Origin: Dryococelus australis
Taxonomy: Eukaryota > Arthropoda > Insecta > Phasmatodea > Phasmatidae
Direction of reading: 5' to 3'
NCBI GenBank assembly: GCA_029891345.1
Contig: CM057009.1
Location: 304,979,166-305,043,165 of the forward strand
DNA length: 64,000 bases
The position numbers were made by a program, and so were the translations under genes. The notes beneath the pieces were generated by a model that saw only the letters and a list, made by a program, of their open reading frames with translations, did not search any database and had not been told where the DNA came from. Below are positions 45,931-58,368 of the stretch, piece by piece. Position 1 is the stretch's first letter, and each line of letters begins with the position of its first letter.

Positions 45931-48671
45931 TCTACAGCCCGTCTTAAATCTGCTGAAGATGTGTTATTGAGAACATTCTAAGTGACGGATATGTTGAACT
46001 ATGCAACTTTTAATCTGCTTATCTTCTTTATTTTCAAGTTATCTATGTGTACTGATGCTGTGAACTGTGTTTGTATTAAAACTGTACTGTGGCGATGTTT
46101 TGTGGAGGAGATGTTGGGAGTCTCCTAAGGGCTCTGAGTGACTCAAGCAGCCTCCTCCTTAAGAAATTGTTTCTTCCCTTCGTCTATTCTACGAGAACTG
46201 TTCTTCTACTGTAAGTGTGCTCTTGGTAAAAAAGTTTTGTGGTAACTTTTCAACGGACTGTGACTTACGAAGAGAGGGAACATTTTAAGGGGCGGGGAAT
46301 TGTGCCGTTAGGTGGTGCCTTAGTCGTCGTTATTTAATTGCTGTGGCCAGTGGACTCTGATAATCTTTTAATTCGGCGATAGTCTGGCACCCCCTTTCTT
46401 TCTCCTGTCTGTTCCCCTTTTTACCTAATCCCTCCCTCCTCCAGCACCATAATTTTCAGGTGTCAGATAATGTTATAAAAAGGCATGCACGGTCTTGCTC
46501 CCTCTTCTTCGACCTTTGTATTTGGTTGTGTTCACTTGGGTAGGCCGGCATTCTAAATTGTCATGCTGAGGGTACATTGGCATAATTATGAACATCATGG
46601 GTAGACAGCATGTACGACAGCTGTGGTGCAATTTTGCCAAACGTGAGTAGTGGTGGCAAGGGATTTTCTCTGTTTTATGCGGTGAGGCGATGCCTATGTT
46701 AATTCGATGCAATGCAGGGCTTGTTTTTTGGAATTCTTGGAAACTTAAGAGGCATGTGTGAAGCCTGTGTAAGACTTAATGCGTTTGCCCGGTATCCCCA
46801 TTTGACTTGCTTGAGGTAATAAATGTATTGTATAGGGGGGAATCGTGGCACCACGACTGACACCTGTTTGTACTGGCAGTACATAGGAAAAGGGATTCAG
46901 AATGACCATTTTTAAATATTTTAGCCCTCAGGTAGAGACTAGCTGGAATAAAGTACAAATTACCTTGGAGCTGAAGTTGTTTAAGGGCCTTAAATATTCA
47001 GTGGGTTTTGCTCTTCTTTTAATCAACTTCATTTAATGTGTGGTAGTTGGCTGCCCAATAACCTGTGTGTGTTACAGGTTTCACAGAGATTTTTAAAATA
47101 CTCCCTTTTTAGAGCTCTCAGCACCTATGAAGATATTTGAATATATATTTTAGTAATGCCTTATTTTAATGTGAGATTTGCTGTGGAGAAAATGGTAAAC
47201 AGATGGTGTTTATTTAGAGAGCCACCCCAAAGTTTATAAAAGTGTGCGACATTGCAAGCCAGCTGATTTAAGATTACACCCAGAGCATTAATTTGATGTT
47301 TGATGAAGCTTGTAACTCTGAATTTTGAAGTACACAAGTTTTGGTCAGTTTTGGTAACAAATGTTTACCATTGGTAGCACGGATACTAAAGTACGGTGTT
47401 ATTCGAGGTTGTGAAGGTTTACGGAATGTGGTAACTGTTCTAAAGAATCATTCAGTGTATTAAAATTGCACATGGTGCTGTTTTTGATGATGAAAGAGTG
47501 GAGTTTGGTCATGAGTGGTAGCATTTGTTAGATGCCGTTAATGCTGACTTCCCAAAAATGTTGTCGTTTTGAGACTCCAAAAGAATGTCAGATTGTAAAG
47601 AGTCAAGTGGTAACAACAGGTCACTGAGTTAAAGAGCAGGTTGCCGCTCGTGTGTGACCAACACGTTGTATATGAAAATTTGGCATTGTTTTTTTGTGCC
47701 TGTAATATAATTACGAAGCTTACTGCCAAATTGAGTCATAGAGACCTTGAACTGTCAAAATAGAAGGGCACTGGACGTTCTATGTAATAAATTTATAAAT
47801 GCTACAATTCTGTATTTATCAGCACATGTTTTCTATATAATATATATAACTTCATTGTGTAATTTATATAGTTCTGATATCAATCTAATATTGATTTCAA
47901 AAGTTAGTAAGTTGGCAGAGAAACATTTGATATCTACATAATTGGTTTTGGAGGAATGGATCTATTTAAAGTGACAGTTCACCTTAATTTTGTAAGGCAT
48001 AAATGTCATTTTTTATATAGAAATTTTTAAGCTGATGGGTGCTTGGAGATATTATAATCAACTGTGTATTTTGTGAGCTAAGTGGTTTTATAATATTGTG
48101 TAAATGAAAAGCTCAAGTAGGAATGATATTTTTATGCCTTTATAGTCTTGTACCCCTTAGGTTCAGTACAACTTAAAAATATTTTGTGCAAGCTACATTT
48201 GTACTACCTACTGTATAAAGAAATTTTTTTCTTTCTCTGGTATGTGAACTGCCCTCGTACTAGGAAGGTCTTGGTTCAATACCAAACTACTTGTTCCCAC
48301 AAATATTTCCTTTCCAAAACTCTGCTCCCTTGGTAAGAGACAAGAGCGAAGAAAGGCGGCAGGAAACATTCCAACTGCGCTGAGACGCAGATGGCACCGT
48401 GCCGACACCCCGGCTGCTACACAACCGTAAAAGACGGAGAGAGTGAAGAGGAGGAAAGAGAATGACCATTAGCCACTGATAGTAACCAGTTGCCACGCAA
48501 CCCAGATACAGGCACACTGAACTCAACCAAGGCAGCATGTGTACAGAAGAGGTGCTAGCCTAGAACTGCAACAGAAGTGCACCGATTGAGGCAACCACAT
48601 CCCACGCCTGAAGCAATAGTGGATTCGTCAAGATGGGTCTTCGTCGATTTAGGGGGTGGCCAACTGATGCA
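45931..48671. other. No recognisable gene
   Basis: Upstream intron or intergenic sequence. A TATA-like TTATAAAAAGGCATGC at about 46472 could be an LTR or gene promoter, but no transcript unit is evident. Confidence 0.35.
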
Positions 48672-48855
48672 CTCCAACATGCTGCGCAGCGCAGATACAC
48701 GCTCTACGCGCGACTTCGCCCCATCTACGAGTGACCTGAACTTGGGGTAAGTCACTAACAGTGGCAAATGTAATTTCACGTATCGAGCAAGGGCACTCCA
48801 TGCATTGGACATCCGAGTATGCAAAAGTAATAGATGCATTAAATATTTTCGATAA
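48672..48855. repeat. Dispersed repeat, copy B
   Basis: Second copy of the 45749 repeat, similar over most of its length by eye. The flanks differ, so the unit is about 180 bp, perhaps part of a longer unidentified element. Confidence 0.7.
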
Positions 48856-50280
48856 TCCACTACCCCACTATTAGCTATGGAAGAAGTTCCAGCAAACCCA
48901 AGAGATGGCAGCACCCCTGTGACCTTGTGAAATTACCACCTGCCAGCCTCAGGAAGAGTGGGTTTTAATTTGTCGTTGCCTCCAAGCGAGGAGATAAGAA
49001 AACAGCTTCACTGCCACAACACCCGATAAACTACCCCTGCATTTGAAGGCTACGCTACGCCCTGCAAGATCACTGATCACAAGATTTTTGTATGCAAGGA
49101 GTTCCAGAACCACGCTCCAAGTGAGACGCCAGGCTCACCAGCCTAGTAGGTCAGTGAGCTCCCCTTGGTTTGTAGAAGACTCTCTCCTTTACTCAGCCTG
49201 AGAAACGGCTACACCTCCAGAAGCCTGCAAGAAAACTTCTACCATCCACCGCAGACTGTGAAAGATGCACCATCCCCACTGCTCCAGCTGACCGTGAGAG
49301 CAGCAACTCTCTCCGGAGGTAATCAGACGTCCTGTACTCAACAACCCTTTACCTCAGTCAACTTCCTTTGACTCCAGCGGTAGTAGGTCATCGCGATACT
49401 AACGTCCTCCTGAACAGCCACAGTTGTTGAGAATACACTATGAAACGAGTACCTTAGTATTTTGAATTTTAATATTATTTTTATTAATTATTCTCCAGGC
49501 TCACCTTAGCTTGTTTAATCTACGTATCATAATATTTTAGCTAGTTAATTATATCCATGTAGTTGATTAGCCGGGACTTTCCATCTTCCTTAACAACGTA
49601 ATAAAAGGTTATGTTAACTTTAATTGTCTGTGTACCATTCATTCGTATTTTAGTCCCTGTGTCATTAGCATTCTAGTTTTCAGAGTATTAATAAATCTTG
49701 TGTTAGACTCAGTAATTAAATCTCGCTGGAGACTAGCAGTGCGGTACACCAAACTCACCCGGAGACTGAGCTTAAAGAAAGGATTAGTCTGAAAATGACA
49801 CGCCGCAGCTCCTGGGTTTCCGGTGTATCCGCATCTAGCTCCAGTAACATCCCAATACCGGACTGCACTTCTACACGTCAGGGCCTTGGGTGTGTGTGCA
49901 TAAGCCACGCCCCCAGGACTGCACATTTGCAGAAAGGATCATGGGACAGACTAGATGTATAGCAAGAAGGGTGGAGTTCAGTGTCAACAACTGCGTGGGG
50001 AATGCCATGCTCTAGAAAGGGATCTCAAAGTCAACCCCGTTACAGAGGACACAGGTACAGTTGAACCTCAGACTACGACAATTGAAGCAATACCTCGGCC
50101 AATATCCCCCTTTATTCCCCTTGATCATTGGTCACCCCTATATAAATAATATAAATATCTAGGCGCCTGTTGGCCAGACTACGACTCGGAGGGAGATCAG
50201 CTTGCTCAGACCGAACCTTCACCCCTACTAGCCAGTGTTCCCCCGCTAGCGCAGCCCCAGATAAGGCCCCTACCACTTTT
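48856..50280. other. Unassigned GC-richer sequence
   Basis: GC-richer than its surroundings with AATAAA-type signals near 49688. It could contain an LTR, but I could not find matching ends or a protein. Confidence 0.3.
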
Positions 50281-50415
50281 AGTATAATAAAGTTGGCATC
50301 CGGAAATCTTATATGGGTTCGACACCCGCCGGAGGTGCAGCTGCCCAACTTCTGTGTAATCAAACTAGCGTCGGGGAAAATGGTACGGGTTTGAATCCTG
50401 TCAAAGGCAGTCCCC
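50281..50415 (+). repeat. tRNA-like tandem dimer, array 2
   Basis: Two units 72 bp apart, each with a B-box-like motif: GGGTTCGACACCCG (50315-50328) and GGGTTTGAATCCTG (50387-50400). Each is preceded by a GGCATCCGG or AGCGTCGGGG segment and followed by CCGGAGG or CAAAGG. The CGACACCCGCCGGAGG text resembles that of the 44.9-kb array. No cloverleaf was confirmed, so it is not called a tRNA gene. Confidence 0.55.
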
Positions 50416-51089
50416 AAACCACGGTCAGTATAGTCCTACATGTATCACGTTCCCACACGTCAACCCACGCTGCCTATACGAGTAGCCTCCATTTCCCCAG
50501 CCAGGCCATCCACCTCCACCCTCACAATTGCTTAAACTACAACGCCACCTCATAACATCCTGGGACTACTGGCGTCCCGATTATTGGCAACCATAGTAGT
50601 GAGGATGATAGAACTCCCTGGGCAGGAAATTACCTCATTCCACCTCACTCTGGCGTTTGACTCCCCTTGATTCAGATAGTAGCCTTCCATCAAGCGGCCA
50701 CCCATGGAATCCAAACGCTCCATGACCCATTCGGCCTATAACACTAGCCAGTCATGTCGCGGTAGGCTTACCTAAGATCTCAAGAAGGCAGTCAGCATCC
50801 TATTCACCTACCAACCGAGGTAGGACACGCGCCATTTTCAATCTCACATTTTACAAGTTACAATTAATTTTTTCAACCCTCTTTTTTTCTTCTTCTCACA
50901 AATTGTAGAAGTCTTAATCAAAAACTAGTGGCATGCGTGTGAGACGGATTACTGTAGGGAAAACCCAAAGGGCTAACAAACATATTGGCTTGCATTAATA
51001 TATATACATACAAAGCTGGAATTCATTTACAAAATTTCTACTATAATTTTAGAGACAGCTTCAGTTCGCGTGATGCAAACTGCGTTACT
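50416..51089. other. No recognisable gene
   Basis: Nothing recognised. Confidence 0.4.
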
Positions 51090-51222
51090 CACATGCGTGT
51101 GCATGTGTGCACGCATGCGTGTGCATGTGTGCACCCGTGTGTGCACATGGGTGCATGCATGTGCATGTGGGTGCATGTATGTGCATGTGTGTGCACATTC
51201 GTGTGTGTATATTTATATGTGA
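51090..51222. repeat. Long alternating purine-pyrimidine (TGCA/TG) tract
   Basis: About 130 bp of degenerate GTGCATGTGTGCACGCATGC-type alternation. The open frames through it on both strands (Cys/His/Met/Val-rich) are products of the simple sequence, not genes. Z-DNA-prone in principle. Confidence 0.8.
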
Positions 51223-51394
51223 TGGAAATTCATTAAAAAAAAATTCCTTGTATATGTTTGGAATCGCCCAGTTTCCATCCATGTGACGCAACTAGCATTA
51301 GTCAACGTTACGACTCAAAAGTATAACAGTGTACCGCAAACTAAGATAGTCAGTGTTAATACTATTTTTTTGGTTTGTGTAAGGCATTATTCTG

Positions 51395-51422
51395 TTTTTT
51401 TTTTTTTTTTTTTTTTTTTTTT
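51395..51422. repeat. Poly(T) tract, 28 bases
   Basis: Uninterrupted T run; could be the poly(A) tail of a minus-strand retroposed copy, though no such copy was recognised beside it. Confidence 0.85.
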
Positions 51423-51579
51423 GATCAGTGAGTGTCCAAGCTGGCACGCTTTAGATCAAGGGATCGAGGGAGGGTGTGTTGTGAATTGCTGAAAACTTCT
51501 CGCACCCTAACGAAAAATACAGCGATTGATATTTGTGTAGGATAGCCTTTCGGTGGCTGTAAAACCTAAACAACATGTG

Positions 51580-52115
51580 CAAAACCCATTGAGAGTAAAT
51601 GCATGAATTTAGATTAATCGCCTAACAAGTAATGAATAAATACCGTGAGTATTTACATGTAATGAATAATTACATGCAAGTAGTAATTATGTATTGGTTT
51701 GAGAGCAAATACATGTAATTATTTTCTTAAATTGCATAGTCAGTAAAGAATACGTACCGTGAATGTTTACATGACATGAAATAAGTATGCATAATAAGTA
51801 TACATAATTAGTATTAGTTTGAGGCTCGTAGAGAGTATAATTATATTTTTAATCATATAACAACTAATGAAATAAACACAGAGAGTATTTACACATAATG
51901 AATAACTACATGCAAGTAATATTTACATATAGGTTTGAAAATAAATATGTGTAATTAACTTTTTTTATCACATAAGTAGTGAATTAATACCACGAGTATT
52001 TACACGTAATGAATAACTCTATGGAATTAGTATTTACGTGTTGGTTCGAGACTCATCAAGGCTACTTATTATTTTACTTGCATAACAAGTAATGAGTAAG
52101 TAGCCAATGTAAGTA
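51580..52115 (+). repeat. Tandem repeat of about 111-121 bp, array 3
   Basis: Four to five units. Starts of the TAACAAGTAATGAATAAATACC-like block fall near 51623, 51736, 51858, 51972 and 52083. Each unit has GAGTATTTACACGTAATGAA, ATTACATGCAAGTA and then a GGTTYGARRCTCATCAAGGCT-type end (clearest at 52044). It is related to array 1. Confidence 0.75.
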
Positions 52116-52129
52116 AGCATGATAACCCA

Positions 52130-53451
52130 TCGCCTGGTGAAACACAACTGACAAGGTTGGCACACATTGTGTATACACCCTCAACCTTAACTGAAAACTA
52201 TAAAATTTAATACAATTGCAACTGTCTTTTTTAAACCAAACATTTATAAGATTTGATGAAAAATACTTTCAGATAATATAGAAGAATACCATGAACCCTA
52301 TTTTAAAAGTTGATGGTGATTATGTTGCTGTTGGGTCATATTGTGCAAGTTTTGTGTAACGTTATAAGTGAAAAGGGATAATGTTACGTAATGTTATTTT
52401 ATAATATTGAAAGTTGAATATGTGTATAGCAGCATTATCACCAGACAGGTTTGTATTTTACTATATTAATTTAATGTAACAATTGTACTACAGAAGTTTA
52501 AGGGTTTTGGTAAGTTAGTTAACAGTCTGATAATGTGTTTGCAAATCTGTATTTTTTTTTTACTTCCTTGACTTGGCAGTCACTTTAATTAATTGGGTGA
52601 ACGTCTTGAGAAAAGAATATTTGTCCAAAGTAGTTGAATGTTAAAACATCATTAAAGTAATAAATTTAATCTATCATGAGCACAAAGAGTTGAGTTTTTA
52701 GTTGGGACAGGTCTAAGGCCTCTAAAGTTTATGTTGACACTGACCTAATATGAAGGGTTGGAGCTCTCTTGTCTCGAGTTAAATGCGCTGACCTCATAGG
52801 AAAGGCAGTAGCTGTCATGAGGCCCCTAAGAGATAATTTTGGCATTGACCAAAAGTGAAAGGCAGTAGCTCTCGTGTATTTTAGCCAGACCTTGGATATC
52901 CTTTTTTCATGTTGAGTATAAATTTTAAAACCATCTAAGCCATTAATGAAACTAAATAATTTAAAACTGAATATGGATGTAAAATTGTAATTATTGAAAA
53001 GAGACATGTAAAACTGGTTCCGACTGATTTCCTTAGTGTGATGGATTGTAATGAGATGTATTTTACTGTAATGTAAACTTTGTATAGGAGTACATAACCA
53101 TGTTAAAATCATTTTTCTTGCAAGAATAGCAACAAAAAGTCTACCTAGAGTTATAATTGGCATAGATTAGGTCTATACACTCAATCCTAACTGTTAATTA
53201 ATATTTGGATGCAATTGTAATGTGGATAATGTATGTGTCATATTCTTGCAGCATCCAAGAAGATGTCTTGAGTTTTCTTCTTTAACAGGTGAAGTGAATA
53301 TTTGTCATGTAAATGAGTTTGGTTAATGAGTTGTAAATATAAGTTGTTTGTAAACAACAGAGTCACGGTAGTCTACAGAGTAGCTGCATATAAGCTAGAT
53401 TTTGATTTGAGAAAGGTTTCTTCAAAATCTCTTACAAATCAAGGGGGATAA
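52130..53451 (+). mobile_element. Internal 3' region of LTR family, copy 2
   Basis: Noncoding sequence collinear with 24185-25000 on the opposite strand: TACACCCTCAACCTTAACTG (near 52165, opposite sense), CACCAGACAGGTTTG, GATAATGTGTTTGCAAATCT (near 52530) and GTAGTCTACAGAGTAGCTGC (near 53370). It ends in the polypurine-like AAATCAAGGGGGATAA (53436-53451). The minus-strand frame at 53163-52729 is not recognised and is probably chance. Confidence 0.65.
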
Positions 53452-54106
53452 TGTAATGATGCAGTTTATTAATAATAATTAAATAGGAAATTTGGTTAAT
53501 TCCCTTTTTATTTTGCGAGTGAGTATAATATTTTATTCCTTTGATGCCACGTGGAATATGAATATCTTATCAGTGTTTGAAGTTGTGGCAGTGTTCAAAC
53601 GTTTATCTGTAATACGTTTGCTTTTTCAAAGTCGCAGATGAGGTTTCGTCAGTTTCATAGATAAAAGATTTTTCAACTTTCGTAAACAGTTTTTCTTTTG
53701 AGAAATTTGATAATGTTTTGCTGCAATATAGTTCGTAGAGTATGGGAGGTGGTTTATATGGGGTCACACAGGTACGAGAAAGGGCAAAGGGGGGGGGGGG
53801 GGAGTTTGGCACGTAGCGATCTCGGCTCTGAGTGCCTGTTGTGCGTAGAATGTTACAACTAGCCATGGAAGAGGCAAAACGATGCAACTTGTGGTTGTGT
53901 TTCCACTGAATTTGTTTGTAACTCTGAGTTGCGAGAAGATTATGAACTTGTTTGTAATTTAAATAAAAAGGAACTAATGTGAGACTTTTATTATTTTCTT
54001 TTTTTATAATTTCAATATGGCACCTTTGAAGTCTCATGTATAGATTGACTGGGCTAAATTGAGCTGTGATGTCCAGTCGCAAATTTTGGCGACTGTGACA
54101 TTACCA
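53452..54106 (+). mobile_element. LTR of the same family, copy 2
   Basis: Starts TGTAATGATGCAG directly after the polypurine tract and ends near GACATTACCA (54097-54106). Shared text with copy 1 includes TAATATTTTATT, a GCCACGTGGAATA segment, and TTTCAATATGGCACC followed by GTGATGTCCAGT near the end. It contains a 14-G run at 53789-53802. The minus-strand frame 54082-53603 lies in the LTR and is not a gene. Confidence 0.7.
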
Positions 54107-56300
54107 CTATATCCCTGTAATTATGACGTGGACCACGACTGCATAGCCTGGCTTGACCACTGTCGTGCCATCACCGGGTTGGTCTGCCCCACATCAACTG
54201 CATAGCTACGCACCCAGTGGTGCGTGGTATGCTTGTACCCTCGATGTCTTTTTGTCACATAGAGCAAACTCAGTAATTATGTCGGGAAAATTAGAATTCA
54301 GTGTTTTATTAAATCATACATAGTTTAAAGCCCATGTGCAAATGTTAGTAGAACCAGCCCTGAAGGCACCACATAATTATACTGCTTTATCTTGAGGCCA
54401 TGTGCATTTCTAATTAACATCTGCACTATTGTACAGTATGTTATACTATTTAACAAGTGTTTTAACATGTGTAGCAAATTAGTGCACTTAGTGAGATTAT
54501 TTTCATTGATTGTTTAACTGATTCATTCCGGTCAAAGAATGCCCCAAAAACTTAACAGGCTTAATTTTCTCAAATAACATGTAACTGTTTTTTTACTCTT
54601 GTGCAACCATGTAATTAGTCATAACTTACATTTTGGAGTTGCACGAGCTCTCTGCCAGCTCACCACTTCCTCTTGCCAATCAAATTAGTCAGATTCAGTG
54701 GGCCGTAAGTGCTGCACACGTCATGTCACATCATGGAGGGCCATTAAGTTTTGTTCTGAGCATTTTAATCCACCATTGTCATTTAATGTAAGTAACCTGA
54801 CATTTCTTGTCTTCATGTCACCATCCGTGTACGAAGCATTACTGGCCATGGAGCCTTATTTTGTGTAAAGTAATCTTGTTGGTGCCATTTCAACTTTTTT
54901 GCAGCTATGGCCACTGGCAGGCCTTGTGAGCCAGATCAATTTACGTTCAGTTTAACACGTGTATTATGTATAGAAATTTCACTCAACATAACTATTTACT
55001 GAATCTATGTCATCTGCATTATCATTCCAGTAGTGTTGAGCTTTGGGAACCTGGTATTACCCAGGGAACTTCCCCACCTCGCCAAGGTGTTTTTACTAGT
55101 GATTTATACTTAGACCATAGAGGTGTCTCATGTGTACCCTGAACACTGTGGTAACAACGTTTTTGCCTCACAGGACCAAATGTGTAGGGGACATAGCCAC
55201 ATGGTAATTAGGCCTACGACTCCTAAGAATCAAGATCTTGTACTAACCCGAGTTAACTGGTAATTTCGTGCCCTGCTTAACTAGCACAGTTCTGTGTAAT
55301 CCGACTTTTCTGGGACTTCAATAAAATGGCATAACTTTGTCCTACCAGTGCCTAATGTTACCAAACACCACTAGTGTTTATCAGTCTTCTGTCACTCAGG
55401 TCATATTAATTATTACTGGTGCTCAATGTCCCTGAAACTGACTGAAATTTAAAACACACACAAAATGCTGGCCATTAATTACTATAGTAAAATTAAAAGA
55501 CAATTTTTTTCTGGAAATAATTACTTCACTTAGTTTAAATCAGTTCAATACCATATTACCTTATAACAATTTACTTAATATCATTTTCTTTAACATGAAA
55601 ATTAACAGTGTAATGTAAGAAGAATTCCTTCAATAAGTATAAAAAAACCACCACACACAAAAAATAATTAAATGCAATTATCCTTTTAAACAAAGTTGGT
55701 AAAAGTTACTATAAAATATATACAAATTAATGGCTTATAGGTACCTATCAATGACAAGATAATCCTTCCAATTTATGGCAATATGATACAATTATGAAGT
55801 ATTGATACAAACACTTAAAATAATATATAACATAGTTATTGCAGATAATGTACAAATAACTGATTGTTTTGCCAAACAGTTCGCAATGTTATACAATTAT
55901 TATGCAACATATTGTTGTACGCTGACTCTTGCACTGAACGCAATTATAAATTTTATAGAGTGAATTGATTAATTGTAAATACCAAGTGATGGTAATTTAT
56001 TTTGCGATATTGAGTCAAAAGTATTTTCTTCGTAGTTACTGAAAATAAATTAGGTAAATATAATTAACTAATTAATTTAATCAAGATCTCCATTTCATAT
56101 AGAACTTGGACAAGCCCACTGACTTTGAGAAATTGTAACAACTTGGATTATTAATGGCCTGTAAGTATGAGAAAAATATAATTTTACTAAAAGTAAACAT
56201 TAGTCTTACACTTTGAGCAATAAAATCTTTAAAAGACACTAAATCAATAATTAGATAACATACCTAATTTATCATTAAAGGATGGAAAGATATCTTATCT
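54107..56300. other. No recognisable gene
   Basis: Unassigned; GC-moderate to 55450 and AT-rich after. No element ends identified. Confidence 0.4.
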
Positions 56301-56309
56301 CTTGTGTTA

Positions 56310-57300
56310 ACACATATTTTTAATATTGATATACTTATCCCAGTTCATAAGAAAGGTAACAAAGATTTAATGTATAATTATAGGCCTTATCACTTTTATG
56401 TGGAGTCTCAAAAATATTTGAGAAAATAATTCATACACACATTTTGTTTCATATTACTATATCATTAACTGATTTACAACATGGTTTTACTTCGGGTGAA
56501 ACTACCAACACAAATCTGTTTGGCTTTGTCAACTGTATTATAGTGTAATATTTTCTCATAACAGCAAGATGCTATATACTGTGACTTAAATAAAGCTTTT
56601 GATACCTGTAAACATAGCTTGATTTTGCAAAACTTAGAAAATATTGATTTAAATGTAAGTTTCATAGTTATTTAACTAAGAGGACCGACGTCTTCGTTTA
56701 AAATTGGTGATATTACCTCTTCTATTTTTGATGCTTCCTCTCGGGTACCACAATAAGGAACGTTACCACCTTTACTACTTAACATGTTTATTAATGATAT
56801 TGTTGTTGACTACACTCTTGTGCTCTTCTATATGCTGCCAACTTAAACATCTATCAAACCATACAAGAAAAAAATAACACTTTTCTTTTCGAAACTGATA
56901 AAAACTGCTGTATCAGAATGGTGTAAATTACATGGAATAAAATTGAATAATGAAATAATTAATTTTATTAACTTTCCAGGAAAAAACACGACTTAAAATT
57001 TAATTTAAAATCACTGTAAACAAAACACCACTAGAACTAAACATGTACAAGTCCTTGGTATCTCATTAGAATCTAAGTTATATTTTCATCCTCATTGTGA
57101 TAATTTAAGTAGACATGTAAACAAAATTCTAGGTCTCATTTAATATTTAACTTATTCTGTAACCATTCCTGACTAAATATTCTGTTTGCTTTTATTGTAC
57201 CCCAGATTATATCTAAATTAGAATTAAGCTCAGTAGTATGGAATTCCATAACATAGACTCAAACAGAATATAAAAAATTCAGGAGAAAATGTTTTGGTAC
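56310..57300 (+). pseudogene. Non-LTR (LINE) reverse transcriptase relic
   Basis: Reverse transcriptase of a jockey/CR1-like non-LTR retrotransposon in shifting plus-strand frames. Landmarks: KKGNKDLMYNYRP (about 56350), a QHGFTSGETTNTNLFGF segment (about 56475), IYCDLNKAFDT (56577-56606) with the first catalytic Asp, DASSRVPQ (normally SGVPQGS, about 56730), LLNMFINDIV (about 56780). The YADD active site reads YAAN (56831-56842). Downstream are SEWCKLHGIKLNN, LYFHPHCDNLSRHVNKILG (about 57070) and a VW-N motif region near 57230. No endonuclease domain, ORF1 or poly(A) tail was found. It is dead, by stops, shifts and the lost catalytic Asp pair. Confidence 0.8.
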
Positions 57301-57785
57301 TTTTACACTAAATACCTAACATATTATATAAATTTTAATTATAAGCAGGTCATCCACAGTTTCAATATGCATACATTATATTTCATGAGAAAAGAGTGTG
57401 ATTACACTGTTTGTGATTAACTGTTTTTCAAGCAGCTATAATAGTTATGAATTATTACATTAAGTTTGTTAATCCCCTGGTATCATCAAAAATTCTTATG
57501 CTTATTTAAAACAAATCACAAAATCTTTGACTTAAAAGAGCTGTGAGGTCAAAATACACATAAAGTCAAGTTGATGTGTTGTGAAGAGCAAGAAATATTA
57601 GTGAAAACCATAACTCAATGTGACGTCTGGTTCTCGAGAAAATCCTTTGAATTGTGTGGACAACCAGGCACATTAGGCTATGGCTCACTTCTGCAGCAGC
57701 GGTCAAGCCAGTACCATGCTGCACCATTACATCACTATGTTGTGCAGTTTGTATGCGATATGTAATTGAAAACAAGCATGTAATC

Positions 57786-57920
57786 ATGCCGTCTCGATGT
57801 TATCTTTACACATGTTCAAATAGTGTTGAAAAAAATTAAGACGTGACTTTTCATAGTTTCCCTAACAGAGAAAAGTCACCAAACAGATATAGCCCATTCA
57901 CAATATCTTTGGATTTTTCT
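57786..57920 (+). pseudogene. THAP zinc-finger domain relic
   Basis: An ATG at 57786 starts MPSRCYLYTCSNS, whose CxxxxC pair fits the start of a THAP DNA-binding domain. After a single in-frame TAA (57837-57839), the same frame continues DVTFHSFPNREKSPNR, matching the VSFHxFP core. The later conserved Trp and AVPTIF-like box are not evident. THAP domains are found at the N terminus of P-element and some other transposases. A transposase-like relic in the same orientation begins 2.2 kb downstream, with an LTR between them. Host THAP genes are an alternative, but the stop codon suggests a relic. Confidence 0.55.
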
Positions 57921-58368
57921 GAAGCCCTGCTAAATTTCTACTTTTGGTTAATGATTATGTATCCTTCCACTACACCTAAACATAAACCCTGCCATGTGAC
58001 TTCTACTGTTATCACTGTCAAATGCGTTGTTTACTGTTTATAGCTGTACAAAGAATTCTGTCATATTTCAAAAACCATTTCATACTAATGTTCATAATTT
58101 AGGCCTATAACAATATTTAGGTCAGATTTATGACTTATCAAAAATGTCTGTATTGATGAGAGTTCTTATGGATATTATTTTACGTACATTGTTAACATAT
58201 TTGTCATACATGACATAGCACATCACGTGTAAAACACGTTAATATTTTGCCGCTATTATGTTTAACCCTGTTGGAATAACATTCAAATCAAAGGAACAAT
58301 CATTCCAATACCTGGTTCCATGCCCTGGTTAAATATGAGGGTTGATTCAATGATGGTGTAATGTAAAT

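Noticed and set aside
46465..46490. TATA-box promoter TTATAAAAAGGCATGC
   Set aside because: No transcription start context, first exon or LTR borders could be linked to it.
50315..50400. Possible true tRNA genes
   Set aside because: B-box-like motifs are present but no complete cloverleaf with matching acceptor stem or clear anticodon arm could be drawn.
50985..51291. ORFs of Cys/Met/His/Val repeats on both strands
   Set aside because: Direct translation of the alternating TG/CA simple sequence.
53603..54082. Minus-strand 159-codon ORF, the longest in that region
   Set aside because: Lies wholly within an LTR identified by comparison with another copy, antisense to it, and has no recognisable motif.
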